64,000 nucleotides of DNA from CAWFFV01 sp963814985 (lineage in GTDB: Bacteria > Chloroflexota > Ktedonobacteria > Ktedonobacterales > Ktedonobacteraceae). The stretch is taken from positions 1-64,000 of the forward strand of contig CAWFFV010000009.1 of NCBI GenBank assembly GCA_963814985.1, written 5' to 3'. The translations under genes were made by a program, and so were the position numbers. Positions 39,405-48,802 of the stretch are shown piece after piece. Position 1 is the stretch's first letter. Each line of letters begins with the position of its first letter. Under the pieces are notes generated by a model. It saw only the letters and a list, made by a program, of their open reading frames with translations, searched no databases and was not told the DNA's origin.

Positions 39405-42400
39405 TTAAAATACTATTAAATATTTTGCATCTTCGACATGAGGTCGAAAAACATAGCCAATACCAGGTTCGGTGAGGATATAGAGTGGGTGCGATGGCTC
39501 TACTTCTACCTTCAGCCGGAGCTGTCGGACGTAGACACGTAGATAGTCAGCTTCTTCACCATACTCTGGCCCCCACACCGCTCGTAATAAAGAGCGGTGT
39601 GTGAGTACTTTGCCAGCATACACCATCAACTGTCGCAACAACTCAAACTCTGTTGGCGTTAAGCGTACCTCTTGCTCTCCCGCACGTACCACACGTTGCG
39701 CAACATTCATATACAGGTAACCATCTTCGCTCTGTAAAACCTCTGGATCGCTTTCTCCGGTCGTTTCCATGGCTAGAAGCACGACGCAAACAGGCACGCA
39801 CCCGCGCTTGTAGTTCCTCAGTGCTAAAAGGCTTTGTCAAGTAATCATCGGCACCCAAATCTAAAGCACGAACTTTCTGCCGCTCTTCTGTTACAGCCGA
39901 GAGTACAATGATCGGGATTTGCCAGGATTCGCGCACCTTCACACAAACATCGAGTCCGTTCAATTCTCCGGGCAGACATAAATCCAACAAGATGAGATCG
40001 GGTTGGCGAAGGCGGACTATCTCCATTGCTTCTTTCCCATTATCAGCGGCAAAAACTTCGTAGCCACTCATCGAGAGATTCCGACGCAAGATGCGTTGAA
40101 TAGGCGGCTCATCATCAACAACCAGAATACGTTTTCCCTTTCCTCTCACGACTGCTCTTCTTCCCAATTCCAGAATTATTTTGGCTGTGTTGGTGCCTGA
40201 AACACCAGTAGTGGCAGAGGTAACAGCCTCGGCATATACTCCATCATGAGGATAAATGGGCAGCGTAAAGATAAAACATGAGCCGCTATCTGAGGCCGCT
40301 TCCACCCAGATATGCCCTTGATGAGCTTCAATAATTCCTTTACAAATTGCCAACCCCAGCCCATTCCCGTAGGAATGTAAACCATAGAAAGACTTAAAGA
40401 TACGCTCGCGCTCACCCTCCGGTATCCCACATCCCTGATCGAGTACCTGCACACGCAACATATTACTAACAACATCCAGAGTCACGACAATCTCTGCCTG
40501 CTCCGGGCTATGACGAGCCGCATTTTCAATCAGGTTATAGCAGACACGCTCTAGCTGCACATGATCCACATAGATGAGTGGAAGATGAGGCAGAGCATGC
40601 ACATGCATGGGATGTCCAGCGAGGACCTTCGCTAATTTTGCCAGTGTCCCATATACCACCTCGACAACATCACACCACTCTTTTTCAAGGATTAAGGCCC
40701 CCATCTCTATACGTGACATCTCGACCAGAGCATTGACCAGAATGGTAAGATGATCTGTTTCGGCATCAATATCTTCGAGCATCTCACGACGATCCTGCTC
40801 ATCCCACGCAACATCCTCCTGCAGTAAGCCTGTCACCGCGGCTTTAATGGTTGTCAAAGGGGTACGCAGATCATGCGAAACTGAAGAGAGTAAGGCCGAT
40901 CGGTTTTTCTCATCTCGCACTTGCTCGGTTACATCACGCATTTGGAGAGCATTCGCCGTCAGTTGCCCTTGCTGATTATACAGGGGATATCGTATGAGTT
41001 GATAATGGTTATCTGAAGAAGCGCTCTCTGACAAAAGAGAACTATGTCTATTCGGAGCCTCCGAGAAGGTATCCTTGCGTCTGAAGAGGTTCATGTGCAA
41101 GGATACAGCGTAGTTCTTGTCGATATACACTTCCCTGAGCAAATTCCCGCAGATACAACTGTACTTCGTCACTATTACGTACGCGTAGCAGCAGTTTCGC
41201 AAAGATACCCTCTGTCAGCAGAGAGAGATCTTGTCCTTGTGCCGCTGTAAGAAGTTGAGCACCAGACGCTGATGTTATTTCCTCCAGACGTATCTCGCAC
41301 AAAGATTCAGCTGCCGGATTCATATACATACAAGTCCCATTGAGAGCAATAACAAACCAGGCATCCTTATCCTTCACTCCATTGGTTGATTGTTTCAACT
41401 GCATGAGCAAACGACTTAGTTCACCCAGCATACTCGCACGTGCCAATGCCAGCTTCAGCAGTTTGTGTCAGTAGCGACAGAGTATCAGCCAGCGGATCTT
41501 TGCTGCCTTGTAGATGAAATTCAGCCATCGATGGTAAAGCATTCTCACAAGAGGCAGAACTGTCAAGAGCATTCTCCAGCAAGAACCCACGAGGGTCTAA
41601 TGCTTGCTCTCCCTGATCGGCATACAGGAGCGCTTGTAAGTCCCGTTCACCTCGTACTAACAGGTGCTCGCTAAGAAAACGTAGCAGACTGGTAAAACTC
41701 ACACCAAACGTATGTTGTGTCTCTTCTCGCACATGCGCCAGAAGTTCTTGTTCATCTGACTGCATGTTCTCCTTTGTTCCATTCGCACTCCCCTCTGCTG
41801 GCATAGTAAGGTCAAGGGAGCCTGACATCGTCTGCTGGTGGGCTCTTTCAAGCTGTTCGATGGCCTCCTGAAAACGACTACGCTGATGAGCTGATTCAAG
41901 CAATAGGCCGTTATGAATAGCAACAGTAGCCTGGCTGGCAAAGAGCGAAAGGATATCTGCTTTCAGTGGCGTAAAGCCGCCTGGCTCTGGCGAAAAGAGC
42001 AGAAGAGCACCATAAATGGTGGAGTCGGAGACCAATGGATAACTGAAGATAGAATGCATTCCCAGTTCGCTGGCAAATTGACGACTCTCGGGGAAACGCT
42101 CATCGGTGGCAATATCGTAGGAGACGTAAGGCTGACGCCGATGTAATGTCCAACCAATGATAGACTGGGCACTGATACGTACGTTCTGACCAAAGATCAG
42201 ATCTAATGCTACCGGATCTAGCCTTGACTGTGCCTCCAGACATAACCGCCTTTTACGTCGATCAATCAGAATAACAGCAGAAGCAACATTGAGGGCACTG
42301 GCAATACCAACTACGATCTGGTTGAGGATCGTAGAGAGATCCATTTTTGAGGTGAGAGCGCTGGAAACATCTTTGAGGGCCTGCCGTTGCCGATCTTGTA

Positions 42401-42941
42401 TCTGTGCGCTGCCATCGATTTGCGCACTTTCAATAGCTGCAGCAAGCACACGCACCACAGCGCTGATCAGTCGTTGAAGGGTTTTATCTGCATAGGCCTG
42501 AGAAACCTTGCTGCCCAGCTCCAGCGTTCCCAGCACTCGGCCTTCAACTATCAGAGGGGCAATCAACGTAGAATGTAACTGATGATAGCCGCTGAGCGCA
42601 TCCCCACTAGTCGCAGGAGGACCGTCCAAACCATTAGGGTAATCATGAATCATCAGCGTTGGGGTACGCAAGACAAGCTCTAATTTTGAACCTTCACAAG
42701 GGTGTTGATGCTGAAATACTGCCCATATCCCAGCTTCACGGTGACAGACAGTCACACGCACAGCTTGACGATCATGCCGTAGGAGCACCACTCCAAAAAC
42801 ATCAAAAGGAATAGCTTGCTCCAATTCAGCAGCCAGGCGGGTATAGTCAGGCTTTGTTCCGCGTACGCTGGAGACAATACGCGCAACACGCTCAACAATA
42901 GTAGACTCTTCTATTGTGGACGTGTATATTCTTGTTTCCAT
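39405..42941 (-). pseudogene. GAF-GAF-PAS histidine kinase fused to REC-winged-helix regulator, frameshifted
   Basis: Domains in order: two GAF domains (about residues 20-180 and 205-345), a helical linker, PAS (FVIALNGTCMYMNPAAE), HisKA (SVSHDLRTPLTTIK), HATPase (NLIENAARHSP, DQGCGIPEG, GNGLGLAICKG), then without a stop a receiver (RILVVDDEPPIQRI, LLDLCLPGELNG, DYLTKPF) and an OmpR/KdpE-type winged helix (RLTPTEFELLRQLM, YVRQLRLKVE). Three single-base breaks (about 41450, 41052 and 39774) split it into four frames. Repaired, it is about 1,175 residues. The start at 42941 has an AAGGAAG site; ATG 42968 is the alternative. The fused output HTH makes it a one-protein two-component system. Confidence 0.83.
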
Positions 42942-43525
42942 TACTTCCTTGCCAGTCCTCACCGACATGTATCCAGGACCAACGACTTTTCAACTAGCGT
43001 GCTTCTCTGCGTAAGTATATCGTGAAAACTTTAGCTACACACCTCCCGTCTCTATGAGTCCCATTGCTGAAAAAGAACCAGATACTCATAAATACGTTTT
43101 AAATGCACGGCATTAACATTTTGTGTCTTGTTGTCTTCACGAGCCAGGACAAAAAGCCTCTACCTTTAACATACTCACAGAGTATACCATACTCGTGTAC
43201 ATCCTCGTCAATAATCTCGGTCCTTTGGTTACCAGCCCTGGTGAATACGATTATAGTGTAACACTATCGACATCACCTCTCCTTTCCTTTCTCTCAAACC
43301 GGTCTTACCCATCTCCTTCGTATGCTTAAATGAAAAAACATGAAATTCCATACTTCTTTTATGATATAATATTAGAAATTGCTCTTAAGTCCCCTTGTAA
43401 GCAGTGCAGATAATAATGAGGATTTCCATACTTATACCTCTGCTATGCACTATAACTTGCATGTCTTATATATTTGTCTTCTGTAATACTGATCCTGCTG
43501 GACCATAAATGCCTGGGATGGCCCC
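42942..43525. other. intergenic region, nothing recognised
   Basis: About 580 bases between the kinase start and repeat copy B. It is AT-rich near 43330-43380. I see no gene, tRNA or strong promoter; a promoter for the kinase is expected here but no consensus pair stands out. Confidence 0.45.
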
Positions 43526-43700
43526 ATGAGACATCCCGGTAACTATTCAGGTACCCTCGCCACCGCAGGTGGCTCGCTCTTGTTTTATGCGGGTTGCGTG
43601 TTTGCGGCGCAAACACGCAACCCGCATAAAACAAGAGCGAAGCGCCGTAGGCGCTGAGGAATCAGAAAAAGAGACCTGAATAGTTACCGGGATGACTCAT
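43526..43700. repeat. dispersed inverted-repeat element, copy B (complete, 175 bp)
   Basis: The 27-bp terminal inverted repeats (43526-43552 starting ATGAGACATCCCGG; 43674-43700 ending GGGATGACTCAT) match at 26 of 27 positions. Inside are a GGTGG/CCACC-type hairpin near 43558-43572, the central palindrome from TCTTGTTTTATGCGGG to its complement (about 43578-43636, apex TTTGCGGCGCAAA), and the AGCGCC-gta-GGCGCT hairpin. It ends 10 bases from the stop of the AttH-like gene. No ORF is inside. Confidence 0.92.
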
Positions 43701-43709
43701 GAATGAATG

Positions 43710-44831
43710 CTACTTCACATAACCAGTCAATTCAACATACCCCTTCCCCTCTAGCGGTTTACTTCCGCTCTGTCCCTTGATATTCACTGCACCTTCCCAG
43801 TATGTGTTCCCTGTTGAGTTGTAGACCACCAGCTCCTGATCTTTCAGTTGCGGTATGATCGTCAGGGACGCCTGTAACTGCGGATCACTGATATTGATCT
43901 GCCAGCCAGATGGATAAATTATCCCGGTCTTTGGGCTTATCCATTGGCCAAGTACCTTTGTGTGTAGCGCACTGGCAGGAATCAGGTGGCTCATTGCGTT
44001 GGCAGCGATATATCCCGCGTAGGCTGAGGTTGTCTTCCCGGTAGCATCCCTGATTAAGTACAGCATCAATTCAGTATTATTATCCAGCTGAATGCTGTAC
44101 CAGTCCCAGCCTCCGCCTGTCAGCGTGAGAAAATTTCCCCATTGGTGATCCATCCAGGCCTGTCCTGTTACTTGCAACGACTGATTATGATCTGTGATCA
44201 TACCAGATACAGCCATTCGTGTACGAGAGTAATAATACGAAAAACCACCCAGTCCATAAGCAATTATGCCATTGCCATTATGGAGCGTAGCAGGTTTGAG
44301 ACCTATCAGTTTCAGATTGATAGCATAATCCTTTATCTCGGCAACTAAGTGGTCCAGCCCATTCAAGCCCTGGATCGTCCAATCTCCAACACGCACATCA
44401 ATACCTTTTGTCGATGTACCATCGGGTATCACGGCATTCGGCTCGGTGACACGGCGCTGATCATAGTGAAACTCGCCGCGCGTGATATCAGAGATGGCAA
44501 AGTGCGAGGCATACACAGGAGGAAAATCACTGCGTAATACCTGGAAGATGACCAGCTCAAAGCCATAGTGACGCATCTTATTACCAGCACCAGTGACATC
44601 CAGGTGTCCGGTATAGTACCACCACTCAGTCAGGTTACAATGTGCTCCCTCATCCTGCGGAAAACGGATAGGCGGCAAATTCAGTGGCTTGTGCGCCGTG
44701 CTTACTACTGGCAGTTGCTCCGAGGTGGAAACCAGTCCGGGAAAACCACAGGAGGAGAGCATCAAGACTACCAGCAGGAACATCCCCAGAAAAAGAAAAT
44801 GCTGTGTTTTGTGCTCAAAATCCTTGCTCAT
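43710..44831 (-). CDS. AttH/CrtC-like lipocalin-fold lipoprotein
   Basis: A 373-residue lipoprotein: the signal LFLGMFLLVVLMLSSC has a lipobox Cys near residue 28. The mature part matches the AttH/CrtC (hydroxyneurosporene synthase-like, double lipocalin) family, with the hallmark DEGAHCNLTEWWYYTGHL (about 60-77) and later QAWMDHQWGNF and GWDWYSIQLD. Members are linked to envelope export or carotenoid hydration, but this protein's reaction is not known. The ATG overlaps the stop of the MMPL transporter gene as ATGA, so it is translationally coupled and probably works with it outside the membrane. Confidence 0.87.
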   Translation of the reverse strand: MSKDFEHKTQHFLFLGMFLLVVLMLSSCGFPGLVSTSEQLPVVSTAHKPLNLPPIRFPQDEGAHCNLTEWWYYTGHLDVTGAGNKMRHYGFELVIFQVLRSDFPPVYASHFAISDITRGEFHYDQRRVTEPNAVIPDGTSTKGIDVRVGDWTIQGLNGLDHLVAEIKDYAINLKLIGLKPATLHNGNGIIAYGLGGFSYYYSRTRMAVSGMITDHNQSLQVTGQAWMDHQWGNFLTLTGGGWDWYSIQLDNNTELMLYLIRDATGKTTSAYAGYIAANAMSHLIPASALHTKVLGQWISPKTGIIYPSGWQINISDPQLQASLTIIPQLKDQELVVYNSTGNTYWEGAVNIKGQSGSKPLEGKGYVELTGYVK

Positions 44832-47173
44832 TGCTTTCCTCCAATATTTACATCGGTTGCTGCCGCATCACCAATATTCCGTGTTCCAGGTACACCAGCC
44901 TGCTCCAGCATAGATTCCGTCAGGGCAGGAGGACGGTACTGTACGCCAACAAAGGGTAGCCACCAGTTCCAATTACCGAGCAGACGCATGGTTGCAGGAA
45001 CCAGCAAACCTCGTACCAGGGTAGCATCCAGTACAACGGCAAGTGCCATACCAAGCCCAAGAGCTTTCACAAGGATCATATCGGCTGTGGCAAAACAGGC
45101 ACTTACCACAATGACAATAACTGCTGCGCTGGTAATAATACCACCACTACGCTGTAGACCAAGCGCAACTGCCCGCGTGTTATCACCTGTCTGCCAGAAT
45201 GCCTCCTGCACACGCGAGAGCAAGAAGACTTCATAGTCCATCGAGAGGCCAAACAACGAGCAAAACAACAGAATGGGACTGGACGCCTCCACAAATCCCA
45301 GCGGCGTGAAACCGAGAATCTGATGTAAGAAACCATCCTGGAAAATCACGACAAGTGCCCCATAGCTGGCCATGATCGAGAGAGTGTTCATCATGATAGC
45401 TTTGAGCGGGAGCACAACAGAACGGAAGAGGAAAAGCAAAACAATATAAGTAGTCAGTGCTACAATCAACACCGCCTTGGGAAAGTCGCTATAGAGCGAG
45501 TTGACATAGTCAATATTGCCAGCGGTGCCACCATCGATCAACATTGTCATACCATGAGCAGGAGGCGTATTGCGGATAGTCTGTACCAGAGTCTGTGATC
45601 GCAAGTCAACCATACCATATTTGCTGATTACCTGGATCATGACTGTGTTGCCTGACACCGATGATTTGATAAAGGCCAATAGATAGGGATCTGCGATCTG
45701 CTGTGGGTGAGCGTAAAGCAATTGGTATTGGTCCAGTGTCAAACGAGGATCAGCACTAACAATGCTATCGACTCTTGCGACGCGAGGATCGGCCTCGACG
45801 CGTTGCACATAATAGTAGAGATCACGAATATTGTCCGAAGTCAATACATCACCTCTGGTCTGTACAACCATCAGGATAGGAGTCGTTTCTGGTCCATTGA
45901 AACGACTGGCAAGGAGATCAAATGCTTCTCTTGAGGGAACACCTACAGGCAAAATTGAAGCATCTGGCGCTGAGAAACGCACTCCCAGAAAGGGAAGGCC
46001 AAACCCAATGAGCAAGCACAGTACAGGTACCAAGACGCGTACGGGATAGCCCATCACAAATTGCGAAAGTCGATACCAGAAGCCATACTGAAGATCGGCT
46101 CCTGACTGCAAAGGTTCTTTTGTAGTCGCTACCGCCGAACGTTTCCACAAACGGGGTAGACGCACAGGCAAGGCATTTACTTTCAATCCGAGAATCGAGA
46201 GCATAGCAGGTAGCAGTGTCAAAGCTGCCAGAACCGCCAGGAGTACCACCAGTACACCACCTATCCCTACTGAGTGCAACATGTTAATATGGAAGAAGGT
46301 AAGTCCCAGCAAACCGATAGAGACGGTGAGACCAGAGAAGGCTACGGCTCGTCCTGCGGTAGCAACCGTCAGGATCACTCCCTCTTCAACACTACACCCA
46401 CGCGCCATCTCCTCTCGAAAACGGCTCACCATGAACAATGAGTAGTCCACGCCAAGGCCTAAGCCAAACAGGGTGGTAATATTGAGGACAAATATAGAGA
46501 GCGGTGTGAGCTGACCCAGGCCAAATATCAGCGCAAGAGATACCACAACGGCAAATCCGCCTACCAGTGCTGGAAGTATAGCGGCTATCACTGAGCGGAA
46601 GACGAAGAGCAACGCAATAATTGCAAAGGGAAAGGCGAGTAATTCCGCACGTCGCAGATCACTTTCACTGACAGCCTGGATATCTTCATAGAAGACAGGA
46701 CCCCCACCAATACTGAACTTTAAATCAGGGACGGGTTGCAAACGGTGCTCCAGATCTGGTAAGAGTTTAGGTGCACTGTCCGGGTCAGATTTGAGAAGTA
46801 CGTTTACATATGCCGCCCGACGATCTAACGAGATCTGACGTGGATTATCGAGAAATGTCACGATTTGAGACACCTCTGACCAGCCACGCAGGTTTGCGAG
46901 CGATCGCTCAGTTTGTTGGATAAAGGACGGATCATCCACCGTATAGCGTTGACTGGTAAAGATCACCTGCACCACTGTCAGGTTGAGGTGCAATTTTTGT
47001 ACCAGTACATCAATAGCCTGTTGCGATTCAGCATCAGGGCTGACAAAGCCACCAGAACGCAACACCTGACTGGCCTGCGGAGCAAAAGGTAGCGCAACAG
47101 CAACGGCAACCATCCACAGGCCTACAATCAACCAGCGAAAGCGGGTGGCTATTTTGCCTAGATGGTAGAACAT
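44828..47173 (-). CDS. MMPL/RND-family transporter
   Basis: About 781 residues with the MMPL layout. A first membrane helix after an FRWLIVGLWM start is followed by a large outer loop (about 30-190), five or six helices (DYSLFMVSRFREE, about 270-282, the conserved motif), a second loop and a second helix bundle (LSMDYEVFLLSRVQE). Family members export lipids or hydrophobic compounds using the proton gradient. The ATG at 47173 is preferred because the frame's first Met (47260) falls inside a palindrome. It is the first gene of a two-gene operon with the AttH-like lipoprotein. Confidence 0.9.
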   Translation of the reverse strand: MFYHLGKIATRFRWLIVGLWMVAVAVALPFAPQASQVLRSGGFVSPDAESQQAIDVLVQKLHLNLTVVQVIFTSQRYTVDDPSFIQQTERSLANLRGWSEVSQIVTFLDNPRQISLDRRAAYVNVLLKSDPDSAPKLLPDLEHRLQPVPDLKFSIGGGPVFYEDIQAVSESDLRRAELLAFPFAIIALLFVFRSVIAAILPALVGGFAVVVSLALIFGLGQLTPLSIFVLNITTLFGLGLGVDYSLFMVSRFREEMARGCSVEEGVILTVATAGRAVAFSGLTVSIGLLGLTFFHINMLHSVGIGGVLVVLLAVLAALTLLPAMLSILGLKVNALPVRLPRLWKRSAVATTKEPLQSGADLQYGFWYRLSQFVMGYPVRVLVPVLCLLIGFGLPFLGVRFSAPDASILPVGVPSREAFDLLASRFNGPETTPILMVVQTRGDVLTSDNIRDLYYYVQRVEADPRVARVDSIVSADPRLTLDQYQLLYAHPQQIADPYLLAFIKSSVSGNTVMIQVISKYGMVDLRSQTLVQTIRNTPPAHGMTMLIDGGTAGNIDYVNSLYSDFPKAVLIVALTTYIVLLFLFRSVVLPLKAIMMNTLSIMASYGALVVIFQDGFLHQILGFTPLGFVEASSPILLFCSLFGLSMDYEVFLLSRVQEAFWQTGDNTRAVALGLQRSGGIITSAAVIVIVVSACFATADMILVKALGLGMALAVVLDATLVRGLLVPATMRLLGNWNWWLPFVGVQYRPPALTESMLEQAGVPGTRNIGDAAATDVNIGGKQ

Positions 47174-47242
47174 AGTCAAGCCTTTCTCTAACAGACGTAA
47201 AAGAGGTGCAGATGACCTCTCGACGCACACCTGAAGTTGTTG

Positions 47243-47261
47243 TATGATGCTAGGCATCATA
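47243..47261. promoter_or_regulatory. possible operator upstream of the MMPL gene
   Basis: TATGATGCTAGGCATCATA is an inverted repeat with 8 of 9 matching positions around a central A. It lies 70 bases upstream of the MMPL start, where an operator of a TetR/MarR-type repressor would be expected. The regulator is not encoded nearby. Confidence 0.4.
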
Positions 47262-47460
47262 TACTATCCACATCCAATCGTAGGTCCACTCTCTTCAGGT
47301 TGTCAAGAAGCACAAACGCTTCACAACACAAACAGAGAGACACTCATCCTGTCAGGCAACCTTTGATACACCTGACAATCAATGACGATAAGCTGAGGAA
47401 GTGCCAGATAAGAGACATTTCACAAAGGTTGCCTGTACACAGTGCTCCTGTTGTTATCGA

Positions 47461-47489
47461 TTGACATGTCAGCCTTGCCAACCGATAAC
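47461..47489 (+). promoter_or_regulatory. smpB promoter
   Basis: TTGACA (47461-47466), a 17-bp spacer and GATAAC (47484-47489). It lies 35 bases upstream of the smpB ATG. The AAGGAG ribosome binding site (about 47510-47516) falls after the expected start. Confidence 0.5.
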
Positions 47490-47523
47490 CGCAGATATAC
47501 GTCCTTTTAGAAGGAGTTATCTT

Positions 47524-48021
47524 ATGGCCAAACAAACACCTGAAAAAAAAGCGGTCGTTTCTTCGACGCATGTGCCAATCAAGGTTATTACCGTTAATCG
47601 ACAGGCCTACCACGACTATACCGTTGAGCAAACAATAGAGGCTGGCATCTCACTGGTTGGCACCGAGATTAAATCTATCCGTGAGGGTCATGTAAACTTA
47701 CGTGGTGCTTATGCGATGGTCCGCAATGGTGAAATATGGTTAGAGAATGCTCATATTGCCGTTTACGAGCATGGGAACCGCAATAATCATGAACCTATGC
47801 GTAACCGTAAACTGTTACTGCACAAACGCGAGATCACTCAACTGTTAAAGAAAGTCGCTACGAAGGGCTTGACACTCATCCCGATCAAGCTCTATCTCAA
47901 GGGAGGCAAAGCAAAGATAGAGTTAGGCCTCTGCCGTGGTAAAAAACTCTACGACAAACGTGACGCTATTGCGGAACGTGATGTCAAGCGTGACATTGAG
48001 CGCATTGTTCGAGGAAGGTAG
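47524..48021 (+). CDS. smpB: SsrA-binding protein SmpB
   Basis: A 165-residue SmpB that binds tmRNA and delivers it to stalled ribosomes. The core is recognisable: YTVEQTIEAGISLVGTEIKS (about residues 37-56), REGHVNLRGAYA, then ENAHIAVYEHGN and KLYLKGGKAKIELGLCRGKKLYDKR, with the basic C-terminal tail (RDVKRDIERIVRGR). The start at 47524 follows AAGGAG. An in-frame extension back to 47401 has no site. No tmRNA gene was found nearby. Confidence 0.95.
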   Translation: MAKQTPEKKAVVSSTHVPIKVITVNRQAYHDYTVEQTIEAGISLVGTEIKSIREGHVNLRGAYAMVRNGEIWLENAHIAVYEHGNRNNHEPMRNRKLLLHKREITQLLKKVATKGLTLIPIKLYLKGGKAKIELGLCRGKKLYDKRDAIAERDVKRDIERIVRGR

Positions 48022-48022
48022 T

Positions 48023-48187
48023 ATGACAATTCTTGGTCTACACCATATACAAATCACTATCCCTCGTGTGATGAATAACAGGTATCTCACAACTTTACGG
48101 TGGCTCGCCCTGGGATATTTGTTGGTCGAGAAGCCAGGAGTATTACGGAACGCAGGGGCCTCTGGCTTCACGGCCAAGGGGACCTAG
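48023..48187 (+). pseudogene. glyoxalase/bleomycin-resistance family gene remnant
   Basis: The frame from ATG 48023 reads MTILGLHHIQITIPR, the typical opening beta strand of a vicinal-oxygen-chelate (glyoxalase) protein. It then loses sense, and family-like pieces (LVEKPGVLRNAG, and GLWLHGQGDLG in another frame) follow before a TAG at 48185-48187. The rest of the roughly 120-residue fold is absent, because the next bases are the right half of a dispersed repeat. I read it as a frameshifted and truncated pseudogene. Its start overlaps the end of smpB closely, so the two were probably co-transcribed. Confidence 0.65.
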
Positions 48188-48245
48188 GAAGCGCCTGTAG
48201 GCGCAGAGGAGTCATAGAAGACGGGGATCCGAAGAGTTACATCCC
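48188..48245. repeat. dispersed inverted-repeat element, copy E (right half only)
   Basis: GAAGCGCC-tgta-GGCGC and GAGGAGTCA match the right hairpin and GAGGAATCA of the complete copy. The end (GGATCCGAAGAGTTACATCC) corresponds to its right terminal repeat. The variant AAGAGTTAC pairs with GTAACTCTT in copy C at 48677, so E and C share a subtype. The left half and central palindrome are missing. Confidence 0.65.
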
Positions 48246-48391
48246 TCGCGGGGCTGATTAACAGGGTCGTCAATTTTATTGTGCACCTCCTGGGACATGG
48301 CATGAAGATCGGAAGCCAGAAGCATTCGTGAGCTAGGAGCTTCTGAGACTCAGGTCGGTTGGAAAGGCAGGATCCATATATCCGATCCTAT

Positions 48392-48544
48392 CTATTGAGC
48401 TTTGCGTTGATTATACAGTGTCACTAGGGCAATAACACAACCCGCAAAAATCAGTATGACCGCCACTAACACCAACACAAACAATATCACACGCATTCCC
48501 CCATCGCCAGCAGCACTTAATACCATCATCACTAAAGCCAACAT
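48392..48544 (-). CDS. small single-pass membrane protein (50 aa)
   Basis: ATG 48544 follows a GAGAGGA site with good spacing. The product is 50 residues with one long hydrophobic segment (VILFVLVLVAVILIFAGCVI, about residues 19-38) and a short, basic, polar tail ending NQRKAQ. The function is unknown. Coding is supported by the site, the single clean transmembrane helix with a positive tail, and a lack of alternatives. It sits in an otherwise gene-free stretch. Confidence 0.5.
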   Translation of the reverse strand: MLALVMMVLSAAGDGGMRVILFVLVLVAVILIFAGCVIALVTLYNQRKAQ

Positions 48545-48662
48545 AGCTATCCTCTCTGTTCAATACGATCAAAATAGTGGCACATGTTTCATTCCCATAC
48601 CTTATCATAACTCTACAGTTAGAAATGGGGTAACAAACACAGCGATTATGGTACCTCCTCTC

Positions 48663-48794
48663 CTCATGAGTCATGTTGGTAACTCTTCAGATCTCCTCGC
48701 CACCTGCGGTGGCTCGCTCTTGTTTTGTGTGGTTTTGTTGTCCGTGGCAGAAGTTGCGTCGCAACCTCTGCCACGGACAACAAAACCACACAAA
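48663..48794. repeat. dispersed inverted-repeat element, copy C (left half with 35-bp palindrome)
   Basis: The left terminal repeat variant (CTCATGAGTCATGTTGGTAA) and the CCACC-tgc-GGTGG hairpin with GCTCGCTCTTGTTTT match the family. The central palindrome is new: arms 48724-48758 and 48760-48794 (35 bp, one mismatch, one-base loop) with apex GTTGCG-t-CGCAAC. No right half follows; the ABC permease stop comes nine bases later. It may double as that gene's terminator. Confidence 0.88.
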
Positions 48795-48802
48795 TGATAG
48801 TA

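Larger units (their letters stand above)
47174..47523. other. divergent intergenic region between MMPL operon and smpB
   Basis: About 350 bases. It holds an imperfect palindrome before the MMPL gene and a promoter toward smpB (both listed). No gene is seen. Confidence 0.5.

Noticed and set aside
48246..48391. Possible tmRNA after smpB (GGGGCTGATT near 48259)
   Set aside because: The opening resembles a tmRNA 5' end, but no tRNA-like 3' end, CCA or tag reading frame follows within 350 bases, so it was not called.
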